Assembly (NCBI GenBank): GCA_026398675.1
Contig: JAPLSK010000343.1
Coordinates: 1-26,747 of the forward strand
Source: a bacterium
Lineage (GTDB): Bacteria; RBG-13-66-14
Reading direction: 5' to 3'
DNA: 26,747 nucleotides
Under the pieces are notes generated by a model that searched no databases, was not told where the DNA came from, and worked only from the letters and a program-made list of their open reading frames with translations. The translations under genes and the position numbers were made by a program. Below are positions 6,355 to 14,510 of this stretch, in pieces (position 1 is the first letter of the stretch; each line of letters starts with the position of its first letter).

Positions 6355-7071
6355 ATGGGTCAAAAAATTACAGGCCTCGTTTTGCTGCTGCTCTCCACTT
6401 GTCTGGCCGAGGCCGACGGGGAGCCCACCCTGACCGACCGGCCCGTGGAGGTCGTGGAGGTCGAATACCCAACCTCCGAATTCATCGCCGAAACGACCTA
6501 CAGAGTCGGCGCGGACGACTTCCTGAAAATCACCATCCTCGGTTATCCCGATCTCTCCGGCTCCTACCACGTGGACCCCGAAGGTTATCTGAACCTCCCC
6601 TACCTGGAGGATTTCGTCGCCGTAGGGTACACTCCCCACGAGCTGCGCAAGAAACTGATCGAGGCCTGGACCCCCTATCTGGGCCATCCCCAAATCGGTC
6701 TCGAGGTTCTGGAATACTCAAGCTGCCGGGTATACGTGCTGGGTGAGGTGAAGGACCCCGGCCTGTACACCTACCGGGTGCGGATGAGCCTGATAGAAGC
6801 CCTGGCCGCAGCCAGCGGGTTCTCGGGCAACCCCGTGAAGAGCGAGGTCGCCATAATCCGCGTATTGCCGGACGTGACCCGCCTCTACCTGGTCGACGTG
6901 CGGGGCATCCTGGAGGAAGGTCTGGCGAACCTTGACGTGCCGCTGGCCGCCGGGGACATCGTTTACGTCCCCCGCACGTTCATCGGCGACTGGAACGAGT
7001 TCCTCAACAACATCGCCCCCACGCTGCGCGCCGTATTCGACGCGAACCGCCTCTACAACCTGGGCTGGTAG
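6355..7071 (+). CDS. wza: Wza-type polysaccharide export outer-membrane protein
   Basis: This protein likely forms the outer-membrane/periplasmic export channel for the surface polysaccharide. At 238 residues it is much shorter than E. coli Wza (about 380). It has an N-terminal hydrophobic signal (GLVLLLLSTCLAEA); LSTC is close to, but not a canonical, lipobox. A Poly_export domain begins near YRVGADDFLKITILGYPDLSG, and one SLBB-like region follows (CRVYVLGEVKDPGLYTYR). The C-terminus WNEFLNNIAPTLRAVFDAN is a short helix. The ATG at 6355 is chosen because an upstream TTG at 6280 falls on the -35 box; GAGG at 6337-6340 is somewhat far (14 nt). wzc follows at once. Family is secure, exact start less so. 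Confidence 0.88.
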   Translation: MGQKITGLVLLLLSTCLAEADGEPTLTDRPVEVVEVEYPTSEFIAETTYRVGADDFLKITILGYPDLSGSYHVDPEGYLNLPYLEDFVAVGYTPHELRKKLIEAWTPYLGHPQIGLEVLEYSSCRVYVLGEVKDPGLYTYRVRMSLIEALAAASGFSGNPVKSEVAIIRVLPDVTRLYLVDVRGILEEGLANLDVPLAAGDIVYVPRTFIGDWNEFLNNIAPTLRAVFDANRLYNLGW

Positions 7072-7072
7072 A

Positions 7073-9445
7073 GTGGAACAACCGATAGACCCAGGCCGCG
7101 GACGCGGCGCACCCAAGATATCCGAATACTTCCTCATTCTGCGGAAGCGGAAGTGGATTCTCATCTTCGCCGTGCTGTTTTCGCTCACGGTGGCCGCTTA
7201 CCAATCCTACACCACTCTTCCGACCTATGTGGCGACGGCATCCCTGGTTCTCGAGACCTCGGGACAGAACACCGATTTCCTGGAGGGCTTTTACACATCC
7301 TTCCAGCCGTTCCGCCTGGAGACCGAGCTTCAGATAATCTCGAGCCGCTCCATCTGCCTGGGCGTGGTAGAGCGCCTGGACCTCGCCTTCCATCCACAAT
7401 TACAGTTGCCCGACGGCGTGTTCTTCCAGGATCCTTTCGTCGAAATAGGCTTTCCCATCGGCAAGTACAAGGTGATCGAGAGCGAATCCGGTTTCTCGGT
7501 GATGGACGACGCGTACAACGTCATCGGCAAAGGTCTCTACGACCAGCCCTTCGTGTCGAACGACAGTCTTTTCGGCTTCACCCTCCACGATCCCGAACCC
7601 CACCCCAAAAGGATTATAAGCTTCCGGGTGACCAATCCCATCCAGGAAGCCGAGAGCATCCGTCAGTCCATCACCGTTCAACAGGCCAAAGACTCAAACG
7701 CGTTCATCATCAGCGTATCCAACACGGACCCGAAGCTGGTGGCCAAGCTTGCAAACGCCATCGCCGAGGTCTACGTGGATGAAAATCTGCGCTGGAAACA
7801 GGAGCGCGCCCGAAAGGCCCGGGAGTTCATCGGACAGCAGATCGAAGTGGCCGAAGTCAAGCTGCGGCTTACGGAGGACCTCCTCAGAGAGTACAAGGAA
7901 GAGCTGGGCACCGTGTCCTTCCCCGACGAAGCGAGGGAGCGCATTCGCCGCCTGAGCGTCGTCGAGGAGAACAAGAACATCCTGGAACGTGAACTCGCCG
8001 AGCTTGAGGGACAAAAAAGAATCGTCGGGAACTACCTCAATCGAGGTGAGCTGGACCAGGGCACTCTGACGGCCATCAGCTCCTGGCCCGCGTTCCAGAT
8101 GGATCAGATGCTGGTCGAGCTCGTTCGGGAAGCCGGATCTCTTACGATCGAGAGAGAGCGTCTATCTCAAACCTCAGGCCCGCTCAATCCCCGACTGGAC
8201 GAGATAGACCGCGAGCTGGACTCCATCGAGAACGACATCGAGAGTCAGCTCTCTTACACCATCTCCGCCGGTGCTCTCGGCATCTCCATCGAAGGCAAGA
8301 AATCCCAGATCGAACAAACTAGAAGTTCCATCGCCCAGTTGACCGGCGAGCTTTCCACCATGCCGCGGGAGGAAATGGAGCTCTCCATCCGTGAGCAAAA
8401 GAGCGACGTCGTGGCGAAAATCCACTCGCTGCTCCTCGAGCGGTACGAGGAGGCGCGCATCAACGAGAGCATGGAAACGGGCGACGTGCGCATCGTTGAT
8501 CGGGCGATACGGCCCACGGCGCCGATGAGCCCCAACCACACGTCGGATCTCCTCCTCGGCTTGGTCGTCGGTCTCATCATCGGAATCGGCCTGGCCATGA
8601 TCGTCGAAATGAACGACACGACGGTGAAGTCGGCCGATGAAATCGCCAACCTGACCGGCCTCACAGCGATCGGCACGATCCCGAAAGCGACCGAGGAGTT
8701 CGAGGAGCTCGGTGAGGGTCGCCTGATCGTTCTGGAGAACCCGCGTTCCCCCATCGCCGAAACGTACCGCATCATCCGGACGAACATCCAATACTTCAGC
8801 ATTGACAAGGAGATCCGAGTCCTTTCCATCACGAGCCCCAGCAAGGGTGAGGGGAAAACCACGACCACGGCGAACCTGGGGGTGTCCATCGCCCAGCAGG
8901 GTCATAAAACCCTACTGGTGGATACCGATCTGCGCAAGGCGAAAATGCACCGTTTCTTCAACATCCCCAACACGCCCGGTTTCACCGAGCTCATTCTCGG
9001 GGACAGAACGGACGAGGACGTCATCCGATCCACCCGGGTCGAAAACCTCTTCGTCCTCCCCTCGGGGCACCCGCCGCCGAACCCCTCCGAACTCCTGTCC
9101 AGCCGCCGGACAAAGGATATCCTCGAACGATTCCGTCAGGAGTACGATAGGGTGATTCTGGACACCCCCCCCGTCCTGGCGGTGACCGATCCCGCCATCC
9201 TGGGATCCCTGGTTGACGGAACCATCCTGGTCATAGAATCCGAGTCGAGCGAGGCTGAGGCCGTCAAAGAGGCGGTGAACCTCCTGAGAAACGCTCGGGC
9301 TCAGATCCTGGGATTCGTGTTGAACAAAGTGGATCTCACCCGAACGTACAAATCGCACAGGTACTACCACTATTACTACCACCACGACGACGAAGCGGAG
9401 CGGTCCAAAGGTTCGATTTGGAAACGTTTCCGGGGCAAAAAGTAA
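7073..9445 (+). CDS. wzc: Wzc-type polysaccharide co-polymerase and BY-kinase
   Basis: This inner-membrane protein controls chain length and export and autophosphorylates on C-terminal tyrosines. The 790-residue protein has a Wzz-like N-domain with TM1 at about 28-45, a long periplasmic coiled-coil region (about 235-450), and TM2 at about 492-515 (DLLLGLVVGLIIGIGLAMIV). The cytoplasmic kinase domain carries Walker A SKGEGKT (590-596), Walker A' LLVDTDLRKAKMH and Walker B VILDTPP (near 695). The tail is rich in Tyr and His (Tyr759, 764, 765, 767-769), as expected for a BY-kinase tyrosine cluster. Adaptor and kinase are fused in one chain, the proteobacterial arrangement. No ATG is available before TM1, so the GTG at 7073, one base after the wza stop, is used; its SD is weak. 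Family is secure. Confidence 0.93.
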   Translation: MEQPIDPGRGRGAPKISEYFLILRKRKWILIFAVLFSLTVAAYQSYTTLPTYVATASLVLETSGQNTDFLEGFYTSFQPFRLETELQIISSRSICLGVVERLDLAFHPQLQLPDGVFFQDPFVEIGFPIGKYKVIESESGFSVMDDAYNVIGKGLYDQPFVSNDSLFGFTLHDPEPHPKRIISFRVTNPIQEAESIRQSITVQQAKDSNAFIISVSNTDPKLVAKLANAIAEVYVDENLRWKQERARKAREFIGQQIEVAEVKLRLTEDLLREYKEELGTVSFPDEARERIRRLSVVEENKNILERELAELEGQKRIVGNYLNRGELDQGTLTAISSWPAFQMDQMLVELVREAGSLTIERERLSQTSGPLNPRLDEIDRELDSIENDIESQLSYTISAGALGISIEGKKSQIEQTRSSIAQLTGELSTMPREEMELSIREQKSDVVAKIHSLLLERYEEARINESMETGDVRIVDRAIRPTAPMSPNHTSDLLLGLVVGLIIGIGLAMIVEMNDTTVKSADEIANLTGLTAIGTIPKATEEFEELGEGRLIVLENPRSPIAETYRIIRTNIQYFSIDKEIRVLSITSPSKGEGKTTTTANLGVSIAQQGHKTLLVDTDLRKAKMHRFFNIPNTPGFTELILGDRTDEDVIRSTRVENLFVLPSGHPPPNPSELLSSRRTKDILERFRQEYDRVILDTPPVLAVTDPAILGSLVDGTILVIESESSEAEAVKEAVNLLRNARAQILGFVLNKVDLTRTYKSHRYYHYYYHHDDEAERSKGSIWKRFRGKK

Positions 9446-10267
9446 CCCTTTTCACCGCACTGACGAGTCGAGATCCGGGCGATCTGACTCGTCATATTAT
9501 GGAAACGCCAAACGCCCTGGAATGGCTGACGGAGGAGCGACTCGCCCCGCTGACGGATTGGAAGCTCCACGTCGGGGGTTTGGCACAGGGCTTGCAAGTT
9601 GACATTCTTGTCTCCCTAAAGGAGAAAAGACGTCAGGAAGCCCGCTTGGAGTTGGTCCAAACCGCCCCGCTCCTGGACCTTCTGGCGGCGACGGTGGCGC
9701 TGCAACCGCTGGCCCTCAAGGGATTGGATTTCCGCGCGCGGCTGTACCCGCCCGCCACCCGACCGGCGGCGGACCTGGATCTCTACCTCGAGCGTCGAAA
9801 GATAGCCCGGTTCGCCGAGGCGGCGGAAAAAACAGGCTGGAGATTGGCCACCCGGGGACGGCTGGGGCGGCGACTCTGGCGGCGTTGGAATCACCTGATT
9901 TGGGGCAAGGACCAGCCTCTGCGGGAACCACTTCTTCGATCCCCACCTCCTGTCGGTGTACGATATCTGGCTGTTGTGTCCCGGACTCGATTGGGGTAAA
10001 CTCTACACGCTGGCGCGCAAGGCGGGATTGGAACGGACGGTCTCCTTCGCCCTTGATTATCTCCGGTGCTACCCGACGGTGAGAAAGCTCGTCCCACCCG
10101 GAGAACCGCTCAGGCCGGGGCGAATCGGGAGGGAATTTTTCAGACAGGGGGCGGAAGGGGTACGGGCACGATCCAGGCTGATGGGGCTTTACCTCGCTGA
10201 CCCGCGGATCCGCTCACTGACCTACATCCTCGGTCACCTCGGTGAATCACTAGGGTATTTTCTATGA
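9418..10267 (+). pseudogene. Frameshifted PF14907-like nucleotidyltransferase
   Basis: Two frames together resemble the nucleotidyltransferase family PF14907 often seen beside PqqD and peptide-maturation genes. The first frame (9418-9999) contains TDWKLHVGGLAQGLQVDIL, LKGLDFRARLY and the catalytic-type RPAADLDLYLE, where an LKG...DxD pattern is expected. The second (open from 9899, to 10267) contains HLLSVYDIWLLCPGLDW, matching the family C-terminus. The switch falls between about 9899 and 9999. The joined length (about 280 residues) seems short for the family, and the segment that should carry a central vDLH-type motif appears missing, so both a frameshift and a deletion are likely. The TTG start at 9418 overlaps wzc and has AAAGG at 9407-9411. 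The stop overlaps pqqD as ATGA. A sequencing error could explain the shift but not the shortening. Confidence 0.65.
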
Positions 10268-10548
10268 AAACCTACGATCCCGACGCCGTGCCCGTAAAAG
10301 CGGGACGCATACCCTCCCAGGATGTGGATGGCGAGATTTTCGCCATCACCCCCGACGACGGCTTTCTCCACAACTTCAACGAGGTGGGGAGCCTCATCTG
10401 GAACCTGATAGACGGGAAACACAGCCTCGGCGAAATCGAAAGCTCCATCCTGGCGGAGTACGACGCGGAGCCCCATCAGCTCAGGAACGATCTAACAACG
10501 TTCTTCAAGGTGCTTGGGGAAAAAGGATTGGTGGAGTACGCGCGCTGA
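10264..10548 (+). CDS. PqqD-like peptide-recognition (RRE) protein
   Basis: PqqD-family proteins bind the leader of a precursor peptide and present it to a modifying enzyme, commonly a radical SAM protein. This 94-residue protein has the family signature: a strand-rich N-terminus (GEIFAITPDDGFLHNFNEV), GSLIWNLIDGKHSLGEIESS (roughly 40-59) and a C-terminal winged-helix segment ending in GEKGLVEYA. It overlaps the upstream nucleotidyltransferase by ATGA, implying coupled translation. The radical SAM gene follows after 40 nt and a candidate substrate peptide after that. This placement supports a role in RiPP maturation. Family is secure; substrate is inferred from neighbourhood. Confidence 0.87.
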   Translation: MKTYDPDAVPVKAGRIPSQDVDGEIFAITPDDGFLHNFNEVGSLIWNLIDGKHSLGEIESSILAEYDAEPHQLRNDLTTFFKVLGEKGLVEYAR

Positions 10549-10588
10549 CCTCCACCACGCGCGTTAAAAAAAGGCGGCTCACGACAGA

Positions 10589-11695
10589 ATGAAAGACGGG
10601 GTTGCAGAATCGAATGTCTTCTCGAATCTCCGCTGGAAAGCCTTCCATCGCCACATTCCGTATATCGTCACATTCGAGCTTACCTACCGCTGCAACCTCA
10701 AATGCACGCACTGCTACCTGACGCCGGGCGACCCCCACGAGGAGGAGATGCCGGCCCTGAACTGGATCCGAACAATCCGCGAGCTCGCCGACCTGGGAAC
10801 CTTTTACGTGACGGTCACCGGGGGGGAACCGACCCTGTACCCGGGCTTCTGGGACATCCTGGACGAGCTGCACCGGCGGGAAACGGTAATCCGCGTCTTC
10901 ACCAACGCCACGACCCTGACCGAGGAGGACGTTGACCGGCTGATCCGCTGCGGGGTCCGCTACGTCGACATCTCCCTCCACGGGCCGGACGCCGCCACGC
11001 ACGAGGCGATTACCCGCACACCCGGCAGCTTTTCCCGGACAATCGAGGCCGTAAAAAGGCTCCGGGCGGCCGGCGTATACGTCAACCTCAAAGGGTGTCT
11101 CCTGCGGTCGAACTTCAGGCGCGTCAACGAGCTGGACCGCTTCATGTTGTCGTTGGGCGGTCAGCCGATGATAAGCTCGACCATCACCCCGGCCAACGAC
11201 GGCGGTACGGGACCCCTCGAGACGGCGCTGAACACCGAGGAATACTGCTTCATCTACGACAACTATTACCGAGAGGATAACGAACCGACGGAAACGGGGA
11301 AGGAAAGGATTCTACCCGTGATGGGCTGCACGGCCGGCTTCTCGACCTTATCCGTCGCACCCGACGGGGAGGTGTTTCCCTGTCTGCAACTGCGGGTCTC
11401 GATGGGGAACGTCCGGCGGAACACCTTGAGGAGAATATGGCATCATGCCCCCCTGAACTTGTACTTGAGCGGGCTGATGCAATTAGCCCCTCCGGGCTGC
11501 CTGGGGTGTGAGCTCGCCGACTCTTGCATGCGCTGTCCCGGTCTGGCCCTCATCGAAACCGGCAGTCTCTGGAAGCCTTCACCCAGCGCCTGTCAGGCGG
11601 CAAGCAATTACAAATCCGCCCATACTCTCCACCTTTCACGAAAAGGAAACGGAAATGAGCAAGAAGAGCTACATCCCACCGAATCTAACCAGTGA
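10589..11695 (+). CDS. Radical SAM/SPASM peptide maturase
   Basis: Radical SAM enzymes with SPASM domains typically form thioether, C-C or related crosslinks in peptides. The 368-residue protein has the catalytic cluster motif CNLKCTHC (Cys35, 39, 42), the GGEPTLYPG SAM-binding segment (78-86), and a complete C-terminal SPASM pattern: Cys247, Gly260-x4-Cys265, then Cys304, 307, 313, 316 and Cys335, enough for two auxiliary clusters. A polar tail (about 340-368) is encoded by DNA that overlaps the start of the small peptide gene. The ATG at 10589 leaves a usual 34-residue lead to the CxxxCxxC motif; its SD is weak. PqqD is upstream and a four-Cys peptide downstream. The family is certain; the crosslink type is unknown. 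Confidence 0.93.
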   Translation: MKDGVAESNVFSNLRWKAFHRHIPYIVTFELTYRCNLKCTHCYLTPGDPHEEEMPALNWIRTIRELADLGTFYVTVTGGEPTLYPGFWDILDELHRRETVIRVFTNATTLTEEDVDRLIRCGVRYVDISLHGPDAATHEAITRTPGSFSRTIEAVKRLRAAGVYVNLKGCLLRSNFRRVNELDRFMLSLGGQPMISSTITPANDGGTGPLETALNTEEYCFIYDNYYREDNEPTETGKERILPVMGCTAGFSTLSVAPDGEVFPCLQLRVSMGNVRRNTLRRIWHHAPLNLYLSGLMQLAPPGCLGCELADSCMRCPGLALIETGSLWKPSPSACQAASNYKSAHTLHLSRKGNGNEQEELHPTESNQ

Positions 11696-11825
11696 GAGAA
11701 TATTTCAGGAGGCATCCATCAGGTGTGAGTATGCAGGGAGAACCATACTAACTTGTCAAAAACACACGGGATGCTTCTACAGAAAAAACCCAGGCCAGTG
11801 TACGATCTATCAGTTTGCTTCGTAA
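11655..11825 (+). CDS. Candidate RiPP precursor peptide, four Cys, YxxPxL leader
   Basis: This 56-residue ORF is a likely substrate of the adjacent PqqD/radical SAM pair. The N-terminus begins MSKKSYIPPNLTSERIF, containing Y6-x-x-P9-x-L11, the motif that PqqD-like RRE proteins recognise in lasso and related leaders. The C-terminal half has Cys24, 34, 40 and 49 plus several aromatic and polar residues. No double-Gly cleavage site is seen. An AAGGAAAC site precedes the ATG. The gene overlaps the radical SAM gene by 41 nt in another frame, so the two are translationally linked. The DNA after 11695 is noticeably more A+T-rich than its surroundings. No known RiPP class is recognised; the role is inferred from leader and context. 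Confidence 0.72.
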   Translation: MSKKSYIPPNLTSERIFQEASIRCEYAGRTILTCQKHTGCFYRKNPGQCTIYQFAS

Positions 11826-11944
11826 CCAGATGCTTTACACCCCTGGTTGACCCGAAATGTCCTCGACCCTAACCGGACACCTTAGCCATAGAAGGTCTTA
11901 TTACACATAACCTGAAAGCCGGGCTCATAGCGGAAGCGCTGCGA

Positions 11945-12367
11945 ATGAGCGGTCCCCGATGGGTGATGAGCCGTGGCCGATGCCACGGTGAATTGATACC
12001 CGACGGGGCCGAAATTCTCCTGGAGCCCTTCGGCAAAACGCTTCCCCGGCTGGGCGAGATCGCGGCCTATATAAATCCCGACGGCCTCGAGGTCGTCCAC
12101 CGCCTCTGCCACCGGGACGCAGGCGGCTGGTGGGGCAACGCGGACACGGTGCTGGCGATGGAGCGCACCGGAAACCTTATCGGCCGCGTCACGGCCCGCC
12201 GGTGGAAAGGCTCCGTCCGCGGCGTGAAACCGATGCCCGCCAGGGCCGGGCTGGCCTGGCTCCTACACGGTATCTACCACCGCACCCACGGTTTCTTCGG
12301 CGCCGGGGGGCGGATTACTTTGCAGCTTGTCCAATGGCTTAAACCACGACTCTACCCCACCCCATGA
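11945..12367 (+). CDS. S24/S26 peptidase-like protein with Cys at nucleophile position
   Basis: The 140-residue ORF resembles small signal-peptidase-like (S26) proteins found with PqqD and radical SAM genes. The expected GRSMxPTLxxGD region reads GRCHGELIPDGAEILL, so the serine nucleophile is replaced by Cys and the following Met by His. The second catalytic region keeps LEVVHRL, the His form of the dyad seen in ER-type signal peptidases. GNADTVLAMER fits the GD-N segment and LIGRV the last strand. The frame stays open upstream to 11873 and would encode a family-like N-terminal helix (KAGLIAEALR), but no ATG, GTG or TTG occurs there. It could be a leader or precursor protease, a non-catalytic relative, or a decaying gene. 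The next gene begins 4 nt after the stop. Confidence 0.6.
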   Translation: MSGPRWVMSRGRCHGELIPDGAEILLEPFGKTLPRLGEIAAYINPDGLEVVHRLCHRDAGGWWGNADTVLAMERTGNLIGRVTARRWKGSVRGVKPMPARAGLAWLLHGIYHRTHGFFGAGGRITLQLVQWLKPRLYPTP

Positions 12368-12371
12368 GGAT

Positions 12372-13694
12372 ATGAACCACAACGAACTGGCCAGAAAACT
12401 CAAAGAGGGTCCGGCGGTTTTCGGCGTCATCGGCCTGGGATACGTGGGACTGCCCCTCGCCCTGGAGTTCGCCGAGGCCGGCATCCGCGTCGTCGGATTC
12501 GACATAGACCCGACGAAAGTGGAGTTTCTCCGAAAAGGCGAGAGCTATATCCAGCAGATTCCGGCCGGTCGGATTAAACCGTACGTGGACGGCGGCCTCC
12601 TCACCGCGACCGGCGACCTCGACCGCCTGGGCGAAGTTGACGTCATCGCCATCTGCGTGCCCACACCGCTGGACGGCCACCGACAGCCAGACCTGAGCTT
12701 CGTCGAGACCACGTCCCGGGACGTGGCCGGTCGGCTGAAAAAGGGGCAGGTGGTGATCCTCGAGTCCACCACCTATCCCGGCACCACCCGGGAGGTCGTC
12801 CTGCCCATACTCGAGAAGGGGTCGGGCCTGAAAGGCGGGACGGACTTCTTCCTCGCCTTCTCCCCGGAACGGGAGGACCCTGGCAACAAGGACTACCGGA
12901 CCCGGACGATTCCCAAGGTCATCGGCGCGCTGACTCCGGCGGGGCTGGATCTGGTCAAGGTCTTCTACGGCCGGGTCTTCGAACAAACGGTCCCGGTGTC
13001 CAGCCTGGAGGTCGCCGAGATGACCAAAATCTTCGAGAACACCTTCCGGGCCGTGAATATCGCCCTGGTCAACGAGCTGAAGATGCTGGCGCTGCGCATG
13101 GGGGTCAACCTGCACGAGGTGATAGACGCCGCCTCGACGAAGCCCTTCGGCTTCATGCCCTTCCGCCCGGGACCGGGCCTCGGGGGGCACTGCATCCCCA
13201 TAGACCCCTTCTACCTCACCTGGAAGGCCCACGAGTACGAGTTCAGCACCCGTTTCATCGAGCTGGCCGGCGAGATAAACACGGGGATGCCGCGTTTCGT
13301 GGTGGAGCGCACCGCCGAGGCGCTCAACCACGCGGGCAAACCGCTCCAGGGCTCGAAAATCCTCATCCTCGGTATTTCCTACAAGCCCGACATAGACGAC
13401 ATGCGGGAAAGCCCCGCCGTTCCGGTCATGGAGGGTCTCCTCGAACGCGGCGCGAAGGTGGACTACCACGACCCGTACATCAAAAAAATGCCCGCCACGC
13501 GCCAGACCGAGCTGCGTCTGCAGAGCATCCCCCTGAAGGATTACGCCGAGCTTAAAGCCTACGACGCCGTGGTCATCGTGACCAACCACTCCGACTACGA
13601 TTACCGGGAGGTAGTCCGATGCGCGGCCCTCGTCGTGGACACGCGGAACGCCACCGCGGGAATCCCCAACGATGGGAACGTGTGGCTGGCCTAG
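12372..13694 (+). CDS. Nucleotide-sugar 6-dehydrogenase (WbpA/WecC type)
   Basis: This enzyme oxidises C6 of a UDP-sugar in two NAD-dependent steps to a uronic acid, probably UDP-GlcNAc or UDP-ManNAc. The 440-residue protein has an N-terminal Rossmann motif GVIGLGYVGLPLALEF, the CVPTPLDGHRQPDLS and LESTTYPGTT segments, and the active-site motif GGHCIPIDP with Cys274. The C-terminal domain contains ILILGISYKPDIDDMRESPA. All catalytic landmarks are intact. The ATG at 12372, preceded by a close AGGA, fits the family start better than the TTG at 12327, which lies inside the previous gene. It supplies a uronic acid for the repeat unit. The sequence resembles WbpA-type enzymes more than UDP-glucose dehydrogenase, but substrate is not certain. 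Confidence 0.9.
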   Translation: MNHNELARKLKEGPAVFGVIGLGYVGLPLALEFAEAGIRVVGFDIDPTKVEFLRKGESYIQQIPAGRIKPYVDGGLLTATGDLDRLGEVDVIAICVPTPLDGHRQPDLSFVETTSRDVAGRLKKGQVVILESTTYPGTTREVVLPILEKGSGLKGGTDFFLAFSPEREDPGNKDYRTRTIPKVIGALTPAGLDLVKVFYGRVFEQTVPVSSLEVAEMTKIFENTFRAVNIALVNELKMLALRMGVNLHEVIDAASTKPFGFMPFRPGPGLGGHCIPIDPFYLTWKAHEYEFSTRFIELAGEINTGMPRFVVERTAEALNHAGKPLQGSKILILGISYKPDIDDMRESPAVPVMEGLLERGAKVDYHDPYIKKMPATRQTELRLQSIPLKDYAELKAYDAVVIVTNHSDYDYREVVRCAALVVDTRNATAGIPNDGNVWLA

Positions 13695-13737
13695 GTTTTT
13701 CACTTTGCAAGTTGATAAAGCGGCGAGAAGGGCGGTC

Positions 13738-13766
13738 TTGCGGGTAGGACCCCCTTTTTGTAATAT
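13738..13766 (+). promoter_or_regulatory. Possible internal promoter ahead of neuA
   Basis: TTGCGG (13738-13743), a 17-nt spacer and TAATAT (13761-13766) lie in the 120-bp gap between the dehydrogenase and neuA genes, the longest gap within the polysaccharide biosynthesis genes. It may give the nonulosonic acid block separate expression. Confidence 0.42.
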
Positions 13767-13814
13767 CACCTGGATAATCCGGCTCCAACCGCCGCGAGGC
13801 CGGTTAAAAAAGAC

Positions 13815-14510
13815 ATGGAAATACTCGCCGTCATCCCCGCCCGGGGCTCATCCAAGGGCCTGGAGCGGAAGAACCTCGCCCCCCTGGGAGGGCGGCCGCT
13901 GTTAGCCTACACGGCCGACTGCGTCCTGGGAGCCGTCCATCCCCTGCGGGCGGTTCTTTCCACCGAGGACGACGAGATAGCGAGCCTCGGACGCCGCCTG
14001 GGCCTCGATGTCCCCTTCCGGCGCCCGGACGATTTGGCGAGAGACACCTCCACCTCCCTGGAGGTTCTCCAGCACGCCCTGGCCAGCCTGCACGCCGACG
14101 AAGGGTACGCCCCGGAATGGGTGGTGCTTCTTCAACCGACCTCCCCGCTGCGGACCGCCGCCCACCTGGACGCCGCACTGGACCTGCTTTTATCCGGGGG
14201 GTTCGATTCCCTGCTCTCGCTGAGCCCCATGCGCCAGAACCCGGCCTGGGCCTACCGCGTCACCGGAGGGCTGGTCGAGGCGATCGAACGGGAACGGCCC
14301 GACCGCCGTCAAGAGCTGCCCGATTTTTACTACCCCAACGGGGCGATTTACGCTACCTCCCCGGAGCTTTTGGCCGCCGACCGCCTTCTCGGCGACCGCT
14401 GCGCCGCATTCGTGATGGAGCCCTGGGAGTCGGTGGACGTGGACGACGCCTGGGACATGGCGGTGGCCGAGGCCGGGCTCATCCACGCCAAGAGGGCCGC
14501 GCGATGGTAG
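13815..14510 (+). CDS. neuA: CMP-nonulosonic (sialic-type) acid synthetase
   Basis: This cytidylyltransferase activates a nonulosonic acid as the CMP-sugar for transfer. The 231-residue protein begins MEILAVIPARGSSKGLERKN, the signature nucleotide-binding loop of the family. It continues with LLQPTSPLRTAAHLD (about 106-120), a PNGAIYATSPE segment and the metal-binding SVDVDDAWD near 204-212. Length matches the family. The gene ends inside the start of neuB (7-nt overlap), so the two are coupled. The substrate could be Neu5Ac or a legionaminic/pseudaminic-like acid; the DegT aminotransferase downstream favours the latter, though the evidence is indirect. Confidence 0.92.
   Translation: MEILAVIPARGSSKGLERKNLAPLGGRPLLAYTADCVLGAVHPLRAVLSTEDDEIASLGRRLGLDVPFRRPDDLARDTSTSLEVLQHALASLHADEGYAPEWVVLLQPTSPLRTAAHLDAALDLLLSGGFDSLLSLSPMRQNPAWAYRVTGGLVEAIERERPDRRQELPDFYYPNGAIYATSPELLAADRLLGDRCAAFVMEPWESVDVDDAWDMAVAEAGLIHAKRAARW

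Noticed and set aside
12339..13769. 476-codon minus-strand open frame
   Set aside because: It is fully antisense to the nucleotide-sugar dehydrogenase, whose motifs are intact. Its composition (Gly/Asp/His/Val rich, no domain) is that of a high-G+C shadow frame.
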